Shown piece after piece: positions 22,426 through 35,700 of a stretch of 64,000 nt of DNA. Below the pieces are notes generated by a model. The model saw nothing but the letters and a program-made list of their open reading frames with translations, was not told where the DNA came from and searched no databases. The DNA is from Branchiostoma floridae. Its lineage: Eukaryota; Chordata; Leptocardii; Amphioxiformes; Branchiostomatidae. How positions within the stretch are numbered: position 1 is the stretch's first letter; each line of letters opens with the position of its first letter. Location of the stretch: the NCBI RefSeq assembly GCF_000003815.2, contig NC_049981.1:9933482-9997481 (forward strand), written 5' to 3'. The position numbers and the translations under genes are program-made.

Positions 22426-23419
22426 GTGGGACTTTTAAATTGTTGTTCTGTTAACGAACCCTTTTCTATTTCAATCGCATTTTTCTTCTCTTTTGGGACG
22501 ATAGAAACTAGGCGTAACGTACCGTACTATATTACACTCTACGTCGCCACTCTACGTGTATTTTCCCTATCACTTTGATTTGATCGGTTCAATCAAATTC
22601 TAGTCAATTCAACCTGACGTACAGTAGCCACACGCCCCACATAGTTTTTTCTGGTCAACAATCTCCACGTTTTGTCTATACATTATTTTAGCAAAGGAAA
22701 AAAAGACCCTAAAGCTCAGATTTTGCTTCTATTGAAATAATGATGAAATCAATTAAGGAGAAGTTAAAAACCTTTCCTTAACTAATAACAGTGGTCTAAT
22801 AAAATCGAGTAGATTATTTGATTAAAAACAATGTCGGTTACTCCAAATACACCATTAAAGTATTTTTGAAGCAGTTCAATTATTTGTCGGATTTTAAACG
22901 TAAGGCAATTCTACACGTGAAATAAAAAAACTATCAAACTAAGATTTTGAATGACTTTGTTTTAAACCTTGTGTGAATCCAATTCTCTAACCTTTTCCTT
23001 TTTCCCAAACACGTTGACCAAAAAATTATACTGATCTACCGTTATTTCTCTTTGAGAAAAGGGGAAACATTTATAGTAACCCTATAGAAGAATTTGGGAC
23101 CTGTCGGACAAAATAACATTTTCATAGAACTTTTGTTTCTTAGTGTCTTACTGATACATTGTAAGACACACAAGCAATTTTGATATCGGCAACAAAGACC
23201 AATTTAGACTTGAGCAAGGCAACGCAATAACATGTTTTTTTCCGATTTTGATCTTGAAAAAAATCACGTCTGTCTCTTTGCTGCAACGATGCATTTAAGA
23301 CTTTTATGCACGAAACAATTTAGATGCTAGCCCAATGCAAAAGGTACAAATGTTAGCTATTGAGAGATTTGTTGGTCTAGATTTTTAGAAAGACGAAGGA
23401 CAAGATGTTGAAACTCACC

Positions 23420-23680
23420 TGGAATCGTGAGAGGACAGAAAAGAAGCCCTGCCTCTCACCTGGACGTCTCTGTCCCAAAATGGCCGATCTTCGCGACTCC
23501 TCTACACGTACGCTACCAATCTACCAATCATTAACGTTTAAAAAACGATACACTACGACGTGATTGGTCAAGCGTTTAATTTGTTTACTGTGCCACAACT
23601 CTTCTAACGAATGATTGACAGGCGTTTTGAACGATTGGGTATGCAAATCTTTGCCCTGGCAGCAAGTTTGCATACATATA
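23420..23680 (-). promoter_or_regulatory. Promoter and first-exon-like region
   Basis: On the minus strand two strong donors (CAG|GTGAGA near 23455 and CAG|GTGAGT at 23419) end a GC-richer block with GCCATTTTGG, a YY1-type sequence. Just upstream lie CCAAT boxes in reverse (GATTGGTCA near 23562, GATTGGGT near 23634) and an octamer ATGCAAAT at about 23641. The layout resembles a promoter. Which transcript it drives is unknown; the small gene at 18.6-19.2 kb is the nearest candidate. Confidence 0.4.
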
Positions 23681-23689
23681 CAAAGAAAG

Positions 23690-24205
23690 AAGAGAATTAT
23701 TTTACAAAGAGAACCGTTGATATTCTAAGGGTTTGCGTGAACTTTATCTTTCTTTAAACGCCCTTTCCTATTGGTTGTTTATTAACGGTAAGGGTCATAG
23801 GTCACCGGACGAGGTTAGGCTAAATTCTTCCACTAATATTTGCATACCAGGCGGAGCAGGTATGGGCAAACAAACTGCCTTTCATGGTGTGATAATATCG
23901 ACAATAATTAACACAGTTGTATAAACTTCTCACACACTAAGTACCCTGTTTTTACCAGGCCGAAGTATACAACTTAAGTGTTTTGCGTCCATTGAGAATG
24001 GTAACTTGATAAAGAAACGAATTACTGTACTAACGCAGTACCATAGTGATACAAAACTAAAATGTGGTTATATCTATGTGTTAAAATGAGAGAGAAAGGG
24101 TGGCTACAATACAAAAAGATACTTGCTTTAGAATCAATTATAAGTCAACGCGCAAGGGTTTTAGATATTTTTTTCTATTTGCTATTTGGACAGACGAGGA
24201 TAATG
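23690..24205. other. Non-coding stretch upstream of the promoter-like region
   Basis: No exon is recognised. It carries a second ATTTGCAT octamer near 23837 and otherwise unremarkable AT-rich sequence. Confidence 0.4.
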
Positions 24206-24206
24206 T

Positions 24207-24446
24207 GGCACTGAACTCAGTTTTGTAACTTATATTAACAGAAAGTGCCACATACACAGTACAGACAGAAGGTAAAGGTAGTCTTTTTCTTTTGCTGCCC
24301 CGACCGAAGTCAGGTATCCACTACACCTGAGTGAAGTGAGGAAGGTCGGATAAAGTGTCTTTCCCAAGGGCACAACGTCGGTGGCACGGCGGGGATCGAA
24401 CTCGGGATCAATGGATCCCCAGCCGAACGCTCTACCAGTCTGAGAT
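24207..24446 (-). mobile_element. tRNA-derived SINE, family 1, near full length
   Basis: Reading the minus strand, the head has an RNA polymerase III box A (TGGTAGAGCGTT) and box B (GAGTTCGATCCC) spaced as in a tRNA. The shared body GGATACCTGACTTCGG follows, then the tail ACTACCTTTACCTTCTGTC and GTGGCACT. The same tail is at 44,550-44,635 in the opposite orientation. It is not a functional tRNA gene because no acceptor stem closes. Confidence 0.75.
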
Positions 24447-24449
24447 AAT

Positions 24450-27400
24450 ATTTGTAATTTGTTCGAATTATTTTGAATAAAAGACTTTTCCATTTTCGAT
24501 GTTTGAAATTATTCATATAACATCAATTACCATGATATTGCCAGGTTTACTGCAATTTCTGAGATGATACTAATTTAGCAAATGACCAACGCATATCTTT
24601 TTTCCAATGTTATATTTGCGAGTTTTTTTTGCAGCCTTCACAGAATAAGGCGATTTTGTCTCAGTTAAAAAACAGCATTTTGACTTGATCCAGGCTTACA
24701 TGTGATTGGTGCGTGGGCAAATTTGTACCTTGCTCAACAAATAAAACCGTTACATCGGACTTTAACTCACCGATAAGGACCGGTGCTGATTCAGTGATAA
24801 TGTTATTTAAACACAGAGGCGGCGACCATTGAGTGACCACTGGACAACTAAAAATTCTCACTAGAAATTTAGTCGTTCAACTACCTCCTTCCAATGAACA
24901 TGGAGGGGGGGGGGCATAACTAATGACTTTAAATTTACGGCACAATTTTTTAGTAACCAGGCAGCCAATTGGGAAAGGGTTTATCAAAGATCATTCTAGA
25001 TGTGTCGCAGTATTGTACTCCTGAATGTAAGTGACCTTTTGTAAGCGGTATTTTCACGTCCAAATAAACACGGGGAAGATTGTTCGCCGTTACCGTGTAC
25101 AAAGTGCAGGGAACAGACACAATTTTGTATTGAGGCAGATATGCTTATATGCTTCTTTTATTCTCACCTTGTAAGTATATTAAAAGATTAGCCTATAACA
25201 TTGGAGAAACAAAAAAAATATATGAAAATTTATATAATGAGAAGCAACGTGGGCCATTTTACAGCACAATACTGGCAACTTCACACCAAAATTTGTCGTT
25301 CAGCCAAGTATGTGTATTCAACTAGGGCAATAAACTGTGTAACAGACCCCAAATGCAAAACAAATTAGATTTTTCTCTACAGTAATATACTATCTACACG
25401 TACATTGGGCTGGGTGATCAGCATTTAGTACATGTTACGCTGAATTTTGAAGTTTATAGTACCAAGCTGGCACAAAAGTCTGGGGCCAACCATGAGTTAA
25501 GACCCCATCTCCCAACACCCATCTCCCGTTGCTGGAATGGCGAAAGTACTGGCGGAAAAGTTGGATGTAGTCGGCGGGCCAGGTCGTATAAGGGTAGGGC
25601 GATAGTTTGCCAAATTGGGGGCACTCGGCCTCCATGGACTTTCACCCAAGGAAGAAATATCTACACCATACACCTCAGTAATACAGATTCATATTTCTAA
25701 TTAAAGTTTAGCCAAACCTTTGATTATAAAATGATATCTGCTCTTATATTTTCGAATTCACAGTCACTAAGAAGCGAGAAGAAGTCGAATTCACTTATAA
25801 TCTTAGATTATAATTCTTCTGCAAGCGTGACAATGCATACATGTACCCGTAAGCTATTCTTTGTTGTGACCTGTACTTAACCCAGTGGGTATATATGTAC
25901 AGTACAGGTCTTCATTCATTCAATGTAAAGTGTTGGACAGGAACTGGACAGGTAGTGTTGTTTGTTGTGACGTGTACACACTGATATCGTTCATGAGTTA
26001 ATCGGATTACCGTACAGATTACAGACATAATCCGATGTGAGATGATCGGATTAAGATATCTAAACAGGGATAATCCGCTGAGCAATATTTGATATTCTCG
26101 TTACAGAATGTGGGATAACAAGTGGCCGGGATGACAGCCTTGTCTATTAAGCTCATAATTAATTACTTTACTTCCACTGTTCGCTATTCCTCTGTTGGGA
26201 AGGCGGCAAGGGGTAGTCTGGATGCCAGACTGTTTCCAGGGCCTACACTGGCTAGACTCGAGCTCTACCTGGCCAGGGGAGTGAGTCCACGCTAAAGCTT
26301 ATGTCCCCACTTTTTTGTTTGATATTCTATTCATACATTTTTATTCTGTAATTGCTGGATGGTTTTCATACGTTTGTTTTGTTGAATAAAAAAAAAAGAA
26401 TTATCTTGGATCACGATGCATTTAAATCTAAAGAAACGTGTAAATTTTCCAGTGGTTGAATTTTCGTGGTGATAATTGGTTCAGTTTTCTTTATCCAAGC
26501 GGTCAAAACCAAATGTATACTCGTAAGTGAACTTTTGTGGACATGTGGGACAATACATACATATTGTTACATTGTAAGTCCTATTTTGGAATCGCTTGAT
26601 GAAACACTTGTAACACCTGTATTTACTTCGAACACAAGTTGGAAAACAGGCATTCAGAAATTAGAATAAAGTAGATAAAAATTCAGACAGCATTTCAAGT
26701 TTACCCCAGCAGCAACAGTTGATGTATTACAGTCTAGATGTCTACACTAAAATTATATTGTACATTCTGAAAAAAAAATTATGTCCCCCCTCCGGAGGCC
26801 GGCCAACTCCTCTGGTAGCAAAAATCCCCTGGCAAATTACTAAGTATACTCCCTATAAATGATAGCCAGCGTAGTCAATCTGGTAGAGACTAGTACACTG
26901 ACTGGCTCCTCAGCTCTAGGGCCAAAAAGCCACAAGGAAATCTTATGATTAAGTGTCTAACTCTAATTGGAAAAAATTGCTAAATTAATATCTGAAGTGT
27001 ATATAATTGGTATATCTCTTGAAATCTCTTCAAATTCATGTGGCGGTATTATGGCCTTTGGTGGAATCAAGAGAGGTGATGTTACTCACTTTCACACACC
27101 AAGCTATCAAGAAAAATCCATCATCACGCTCTCAGGTTATCATGTTGACACTCAGACACGCACATACACTAGCGCTGCCTAAAAACATCACCTTCTTGGC
27201 GAAGGTAACAATTAACTAGGAGAGGCTTTACCATTCTTGTGTATTTGTCCCTGCCCCTGACTCCATTATCAGCTACGCTGCCTGTGAGTCTGTGCAATTT
27301 ATTTGTCACATTTCCGAATAAATAAACAGGAGAGGCTTTCTACAAAAAAAGGTTCCCCTCCTTGCGCGGGACAATGGAACTCCGTGGTAGCCGAACTCAT

Positions 27401-29400
27401 CCGGCAAAGATTGTCCCTGTACATAGCCGACGGAGTTAGTCTGGTAGTGACTACGTCGTGGATCATAAACATGTAACCAAGGAGATAAAAGCTCGTTGAT
27501 GTAACAGAATGTATTCAGGTGCCTTGCAACTCCTTTTCTCTATCCTTTCAACAGCAAAAATCCTTCCACGCCAACTGGAAGTGCATGGTACTCTGAAGGA
27601 GTGGGACTTTTGGTGTTGTCCCTCTTATCGCCACCAGCATTGAGGTCGACGTCACGAGTTGGTGCAGGAACGCCTCCTAGTGACTAGTGTTGATATAACA
27701 GTCACTAAATGACGATCAGCTTTTGTGTTGGACATAACGTTTATCTTCTTCAGGTGAGGGTGGAAGCTATCACATACACAAAATACATCATCTTTCTCGC
27801 ATACACACGTTTCCATGTACTCACATTCACACACACACATCCATGTACACACACACATCCAAGCACACACGCACACATACACATCCACACACTTATACAT
27901 ACATGCACACACAACCAAAGAAAATGAACAGAGATCTGCAAAAATGCGGTGATTTATTTTCCTCATGAAGCAAACACACAGATTTCTAAAAAGTCGCACT
28001 TCCTTGGCACTATCCTCTCCAATCAAATACTACTATTTATAGAATTATTACATTAAACTATATAAACTATAACTCAATACAGGTCTACGCATATTATAAT
28101 TGCACTATAAGGCATCTAAAGATGAGAATTGCACGATAGGAAGAACTAAAAAAACATTGCATTTTTTTATTATCCATACGCAATATCAGAATACAAAACT
28201 ATAGTCTTGTTTCAGATAGAGATGCAGCTATCAAGTCTTGGCACATTTATATATATATCTTAAAGGTACAACCAATAATGTCAGATCCAACCACCGTGTT
28301 GTATCTTATTTGCAAAATTCACCAGAAGTTGATAAAGTTTTGGTGCCTTTAAACAAAAAAAATCATACAACAGCAATTTCAACATCCAAATCCCATATTC
28401 AAATTTTTGTCAGTGCGGCATGTGAACTTTTGTGAAGTGTGCTCGAATTATTCTATGGAAGCCTGTGTGATACAAGTAGAAGCCCGTGTCATACTATAAA
28501 ATATGGACCGGTCCGGAAACCCTGTATCACATCTTACGTGGGCCAAAGTATGACTAAGGCCAAAGGTGTAGTACATGATAATGTGCATAACTATAGAAAA
28601 ATTCACATTTCATATAATCATCTCATTCTTAAACCTAGTTTTCCAGTCTTCTACTTCAGTCTCAGCTCCTTTTGTAAGTAATATGATATTTTGGAAACTT
28701 TTCATAAGGCAGTTTTGAAAATTTGGCAGAATTTTGCGTCGAATTACAGATATGATTGCATCCAATTGCAAGGCCAGCTACAACACTGAAAACTCTCTAG
28801 CATGCTAAAATAGTCTTAAATACTTGGGTAGTGTGCTATAAATTAGCATTGGAAGCCCTTTCATTAATCTTCTCGATAATTGATGTGTGCATTATGTCAT
28901 CCATACATGTGTATGTATAATCAAATAATTATAGCCTTTAAGATAGTCAAAGAAACTGGCACATACAATTCCTTAACCCTTGCAATACTGTGAAAGCTTT
29001 TGGCACCACATCTGTATATGCGTATAGCGTTAGGCATCATGGAGAGAAGGTTTAATTTGTCTTGTCTAGACTTGCAAGATGGGTCATTTAAACTTGAGGG
29101 TGGTCAGAGGACTGACCAAAGGCTTGTTGGTAAGGGCTTGACTTTGTGTATTGGACATCGGACGTGAAGTTTTTCTTACTTTATCGATAACTGTCAAAGA
29201 TGAACCTTCATGCAATTATTCAACCCCCTTGTTTCAAATGGCAACTTGAAGATATGGGCACTTTCAAGGTTGTTCCAATACGACCTCATTATCAGCATTG
29301 TTTGAAACTTTATCTATAGCAACTTAACAAAGGACACTATGTCAGAGTATAAAAGCACATGGTGGCTTTGTTGTTAGGGTAGCTCATAGTCAAGCTGATT
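24450..29400. other. Intergenic region without recognisable genes
   Basis: No exon chain can be supported. It contains CA-rich low-complexity sequence (27822-27915), repeat-like GC-richer patches near 26190-26300, 26790-26930 and 27350-27470, and the TAATCC cluster noted separately. A 66-codon frame at 25435-25635 (minus) has protein-like composition (WPADYIQLFRQYF), but no motif, neighbour or splice context supports it. Confidence 0.5.
26001..26076. promoter_or_regulatory. Cluster of four TAATCC homeodomain-type sites
   Basis: TAATCC or its complement GGATTA occurs at 26004-26009, 26028-26033, 26048-26053 and 26071-26076, in alternating orientation and mostly as TAATCCG. TAATCC is the site of K50 homeodomains (Otx, Gsc, Pitx). 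Four in 73 bp is suggestive of an enhancer or of a small diverged repeat. Confidence 0.35.
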
Positions 29401-29411
29401 TGGTGTAGAGA

Positions 29412-29660
29412 CAGGTGAACACCTACTGTACTGTCAGGTGCACACCTACTGTACTGACAGGTGCACACCTACTGTACTGTCAGGTGCACACCTACTGTAC
29501 TGACAGGTGCACACCTACTGTACTGACAGGTGCACACCTACTGTACTGACAGGTGCACACCTACTTTACTGACAGGTGTGTATCTGTTGTACTGACAGGT
29601 GCACACCTGTTGTACTGACAGGTGTGTATCTGGTGTACTGAAAGGTGCACACCTGTTGTT
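29412..29660. repeat. 23-bp minisatellite with CAGGTG/CACCTA, about eleven copies
   Basis: The unit CAGGTGCACACCTACTGTACTGA (given here only as its period, 23 bp, opening CAGGTGCACACCT) repeats from 29412, first almost perfectly and then decaying after about 29565. Each unit has an E-box CAGGTG and an internal inverted AGGTG/CACCT. It lies just downstream of the SDR gene stop codon. Confidence 0.85.
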
Positions 29661-29715
29661 GTAACAGATGCAAAACAGGTGTCAAGTAGGCACATGTGGT
29701 AAAAACAGGTGTTCC

Positions 29716-32700
29716 TCATGACAGTAGTGACCTTGGAAAGAGGTCCTGAGCAGCAAACCCTTCCACTACCTGCAAACAAGACGATGAAAATGATTTCAAA
29801 CCTGGTAAGCTAACTGATAACAAAAATCACCAGAGAAAAACAGAAAATTTTTTATAAATTTCAAATCATATGTACATGTACCTGGTCCAAGATGTGATCA
29901 TTATTGGTGGCATACCTTATTCAAGTTCTATGTTTTAGTCCAACAGACATGTCTGAAACATGCCCCACATCAGTAGTGCGTACTTAAATCAAGAAAATAC
30001 TGTAGTGACTACTGTGATGGTAGACTTGTTACCTCTCGAAGGCTGTCCACTGTGAGGTGCGGGTGCTGGTAGGTAAACCCTGTGGCTTCTATTGCACTGC
30101 CATCAACGCAGAGGTGCTTGTTATACAGCTGTTCCTGTGGACACACATTAGCTGTGTGAGGGTTAAAGACATCTGCAGCACGTACTGTGGGGTCATGTGG
30201 CATACTGGACGGGTATATGGCTCAGATCCCTGAGGTCCTGGGTTTGAATTCTGGCGCCATTCGAACACTCAACATATGACTTTCCTCACTTCACCAGGGT
30301 GTAAGAATGGATACCTGACTTCGGCTGAGGAGGTAAAAGGCGTTAGGAAGAGAGGGACGGGCTCCACCTTCCAATACCGTACCCTAGACACAGTATCACA
30401 GTAACAACCCACTGCCTCTATGGCCTTTACCATTACATTTGTACCTTTTTTAAGCATGTACTAAACTGAAAGTGTAATTGATCTAGTAAATCTCATCAAA
30501 GAGCTACAGCTGTACTCTTACTCTTTTCCTGACAGACAGACAGTACAGTATTTACAGGTTCATTTGTTCTAGAGAAATTTCACTTCATTCTATGAACACA
30601 ATGAACAGTGGACCATGGCTTAATATCCCTTATTACTTAGCTGCCCTTTCCAGTAGCATGGAAAATCCATTTCCATTTTCAATCAACATGAATACTGCTA
30701 CGTGTATAAAACATTAACACAACATTATGANNNNNNNNNNNNNNNNNNNNNNNNNNNNNNNNNNNNNNNNNNNNNNNNNNNNNNNNNNNNNNNNNNNNNN
30801 NNNNNNNNNNNNNNNNNNNNNNNNNNNNNNCCGACCCCAGAAACTCATATTGGACGCCGAAGATCTGTGATACAAACTCTGTTGTTTGGCCCTGTGCTGA
30901 GGAATACATGGAGGATTGAAAACTGATGAAAGAAAAACATGAAAAAATACATGGTCTTTGGATAGACTACTGGAGAATGGGGTTGCCCGAGGTGATGGAT
31001 CAAGAGTCTATCTACGTGGAATGAGCAAACTAATTGCAACCCAGCTCAGGGCTCGAAATTCATTTTTGGGATTAGGTGCACTGGTGCACCCAACTTAAGA
31101 AATTGGGTGCACCAAAAATTTTTGGGTGCACCACTTAAATTTAAGTAATAACCTAGTAATAAAACTTAGTTACAAGCTATCAAATTCTGAAACAAGTACC
31201 ATGATAGACATTTTTATTATCTCTCTAACACTTAGATGTCAAGAATATGATATATACTAGTATCCTTTGATATCTTTACATACACAACCTAGGAAAATAT
31301 TTGGGTGCACCTTGTGCACCCACAGAAAATAATTGGGTGCACAGCTCCAATTTTGGGTGCACCTGGGTGCACATGCACCCAGTATTTCGAGCCCTGCAGC
31401 TGAATATGGAAGTTCTCACACTTGTTCGACTTAAGACATTTTTGGACATGCTAGAGGGGGGAGGACATCGATGGCTTCCAGAGTTACTCCTTTAACATCG
31501 AGAGAAGAAGAAGAAGAAAACTACACGTAAGGCTCTGTGTAGCTTCACCAGGTTGGATAGGTCATTGGAGAATAATGTTCTTATTCCTTTGACAATAATA
31601 AAAATCATCATATAGCCAGGCGCCACAGACCAATCAGAAGGATCATTCTGACTAACCAGGAGGAGTGATACACACAAGAAAGTAAGGGATATGCAGGCAT
31701 TGGCCAATCAAAAGGAGCGAGACATATGCCAGAGCAGAGGGAATAAGTACACTTTGCTCACTCTGTGGTTTCATTCGGTGGTTATAGCAAAGGACCAGGC
31801 GTTATGACACCATATACACCTCGGGGCGGGTCATTAACTCTTAATTCTTACTCGTGTTTCCCTTGTCTGCTAAGTTGAAGACCTGTCCGCTGTTTCCCGT
31901 GTTTCTGAGGTGCCATATCGCCCGACACACGTCCGTCACGTGTACCGTGTTGGTACGCAGCTCGGGTGACCACAACAGTCTCATCGTCTCCTTCAGCTCC
32001 TTGTAGACTGCACCAACCAGTATTCTGGGGGCTGGAAAACACAAGGATGAATGAATGACTGGTTTATTTGCAACATACACACTGTTGTAGCCTTAAGCTA
32101 AGGGCACAACCCGCCGTACGTGCAAATACGTGCTGTCTACGTGCCAAAACATGGGCAATCTTTTGGCATCCGTAAGTGTTAAGTACCGCCTCCGTACGAA
32201 CCCGTAGGGAATTCGACGGATTTTGGAGCACGCAGACACGCCGTAAAACTTTACGTGCAGGCAAAACTTTGTGTGCCGTCGGGCTGCGGATTCGCCCCCG
32301 TACGTGCCAGTACGGGCAACGCGCCTGCCCTGTACAGCCTGAACGTTTTCAGGAATATGTGGTGGACGTGGCCTCCCAAAAATATGTACGGACAAATTTC
32401 ACGTACGGCGGGTTGTGCCCTTAGCTTGACATGGCTGAAGGGTGTTTGATAAATCCTCTGCCTAACTAAGTATGATGTCTTTTATGACACAAAAACTCAG
32501 CTACTTGTGATCACTACTTTGCAGGCAACGCAACGAAAACTCAATCAACCCATGTTCTACCAACCTGAAATTACTTTCGGAAGGAGTTGGACAGATGACA
32601 GCAGATGAAATACTGTAAAAAGGATATTGTTCACTAGTGGTTCAATATTAGTGAGCATTAATTTAATGCACATATTGACTTACTGAGTCCAGTTCTGTCT

Positions 32701-35700
32701 CCAGGTCCATATACAATGGCAGGTCTCAGGACTACATAGTTTAACCTGTAACAAACAAAGAGTGTACAAAAAAACTTATATCAAGCACAAGTTAGTGACC
32801 CTAGAATTGTTTACCTTCAATGTGCTAAAGCTGCCTTTTAGAACTAAATTTGAATTGGTTACTGGTACCTGTACACTGAACTGGAGCTGGACTTATAAAA
32901 ACAAACGTAGCTTCAGGTAAAAAGAATCCTTAACATTGAACAGGAAATTCCGGACTTGCAAAATATATCCTTTGCTTTTATTTTTGTTCTTAACCATCTA
33001 AAACTTTATAAAGATCATGAATTTTGCAAAGGAAAAAAAAATTGCTGTACTGTTATTTTTTGGTTGTTTACCACTGACTGTACTGACTAACTTTTTTGGT
33101 TTACTATAAAATTTTGCACAAATATTCTTTGATTCTTACCCTTTAATATTGCTGATCTCTTGTTCTGCCCTCAGCTTGTGTTGTGCGATGTCTGTCCATG
33201 GAGAAATCTTACACCCCTCCGTACTTGCAACCTAACCAGGAAGAATCTCTCATGAGATTGTAAAACAAATATCTGATGTACAAAATGTTAGCTTAAAAGT
33301 TCATCTGTGTTGTTAAAACTAAACATAAGACGTAATAGAGCTGTGTGCCTAAATGAATTACAAGTACAGGTATCTTTTATGGGGCATCAGAAATTTGAAT
33401 CTCAAAACAATTTCTTTGCACATTAACTTAAGTTTCAATGGCAAGAGAATAACAATTGTCATCATTGATTCAGTATTTACATATCTGTAATCTTAAAAAG
33501 TGGTGTCCATATTAGTGCTTTAGTTTATTTAGATACAGGTACTGGTATACAAATGTTTAGGTCTGGACATGTACCTATTAGTAACCAATTTTACAGGTAC
33601 GGTACGGTACAGGTACGGGTTATGTACACAGCCCTAACATATTACTAGTATAAATAAAATGATGAAAAAGAGTCATTGTAACTATTGCCTTTTAACCACA
33701 AAGATCTTACATCTGCTGTTCTATGAGTTTCCCTACCTCCCTACCTTGTCTGGTGCATAGATGTGTGCTGTGGACAGTTCTATATACCGCCGTGCACCCC
33801 TCTGGGCAGCCTCCTTTGCACAGTTGACGGACAGCTTAACAATTCCTTCATTATATACCTGGGTGTGGCATAGGAGGTGATATGTGAAGTTTACAGAACT
33901 TTGTAGCAGATGTACAAGGAGTTTGTAAATCATTTGTTCTTTTCCCTGATTTACTTGACCTTGGTCACATATCTGTACATCTAAGGCAGTGGGAGACGAA
34001 ACACATTTTATTTCCAACTGTTCATTCAACGAAACCGAAAGAATCACTCTGTTTAGAGACGCTGCAAAGACTTATCCCAACTTCCCCACATTGACAGATG
34101 AACAGAAAGCTACTTTTGTCTTGAAATTGCAGAACCCACAAATTTTAAAAAAGGTGGGGATTTTCGTCTCCCTCTGCTTTCAAAAAAGAGGTCAAACCCA
34201 ACCTGTTTAGAAATAGCCAACACTAGTATTACAGTAGACTATTGTTCATAACTGTCCATTGTCACTTGTATATCTACTATGTTTATACCATGTACTTGCA
34301 ATTAGCCCTCGGGCACGAACTTGCAAATAAACTTCTTCTATATTGATTGGATCTTTGAAAATTTGCTACTAAGTTTTAAATCACAACAAAAATAAACCAA
34401 ACAAACGAACACAAATGCTTGTATAAGATTAGGAGACTTACCGGCTCCATCTGGCCGAGTCTGCCCTCTGAGGCACAGTTCACCACTAGGTCAAAGGTCA
34501 CTTCATCATCGAATGCCCGCTGTACAGATGCTGCAAAAGGATAAAATGTGTTGGTCAGAAAACCATCTGGTATGTTTGAAATAAAAATAACTACCGTATC
34601 AATTATAATCACTGAAAAAAAGCTGAATCTACACTACCCAACAGGTAAGCATGAACATTTATTTGACTGTCAAAGCATGTCCCCGTGGCGCACGCGGTAA
34701 CACAACCAAGCTGCTTGGCAGTCTGGAGGGAAATTTCGAGGATCGATGGGCCGGAGTAGGACTCTACCTTCTGGCAAGGTCTAGGGATGGCCACAGCTTG
34801 GACATGTTGTAAAGGATTACATTCGTTGTTACGGATGGTGACAAGCCGGTGACCCCGTGTATGACGGAGTTTCAGGTGTAAGCCTCAGCAACAAACCTCT
34901 GCACATAAAAGAACCCAACACTTATCGAGACGAGTGTTGATAATCCAGTGTGATTGGCTAAACATGCAAGCAGTAGCAAAGCCACATTACACTACTAGTA
35001 GTTGGTAATTAAAAGAAGTGCAATACTTCGCCCTTAGTCTGAGTTTTGACTGGCTGACTGTCATTCTGACCACGAGGGATGGAAAAGTAGTAAAAAAACT
35101 CAATGGAGTCTTACCTGGATTTATAAGATTAGCTGACTTAAACTCTATCCTCTGAAAGATTTCCTGTAGTGGTAAAACATCAATCATGAAATAGTAAAAT
35201 TACTAAGTCTTGTTCCTATGTTTGCTGATAAATAATACAAGTTAAACTATATCTATGTCATACCTGAGATCAGATAACATTTGATATGGGCATTATGGAT
35301 TGGGTGATAACTTGGGTTATCACACAGATGTCTACTGCTGTCACAGTTGTTCACTTCTTGTTGATAATTCGACTAACAAATTGGGGCATTGGAATTGCTA
35401 TCGTTTTAATTTTTTTGAAAAATATAACATAACAATGACAACCTAGGCCCTGGGCTCATTTTATGTCTCCTAAGCTTCTGTGAAAACTACAGGGTACAAA
35501 TAATATTGTTACAGGTGAAATTATACTGCTTTGGTCAAGGCTTGCAGTCTCTTTTTTCTTGATGATACCAAAATTTTCCTGTATCCCTTGAGTGTCCTTA
35601 ATCATACAATTTGAAGTGGATAGATATAAAATCTGTTAGTGTTAAGCAGTTTTTGTTCTAAGATCAAATGGCACATACCTTTTGCCTGCCTCCCAACCAT

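Noticed and set aside
24380-24446. tRNA gene
   Set aside because: Box A and box B are present, but no acceptor stem pairs and a SINE body follows; it is a SINE head.
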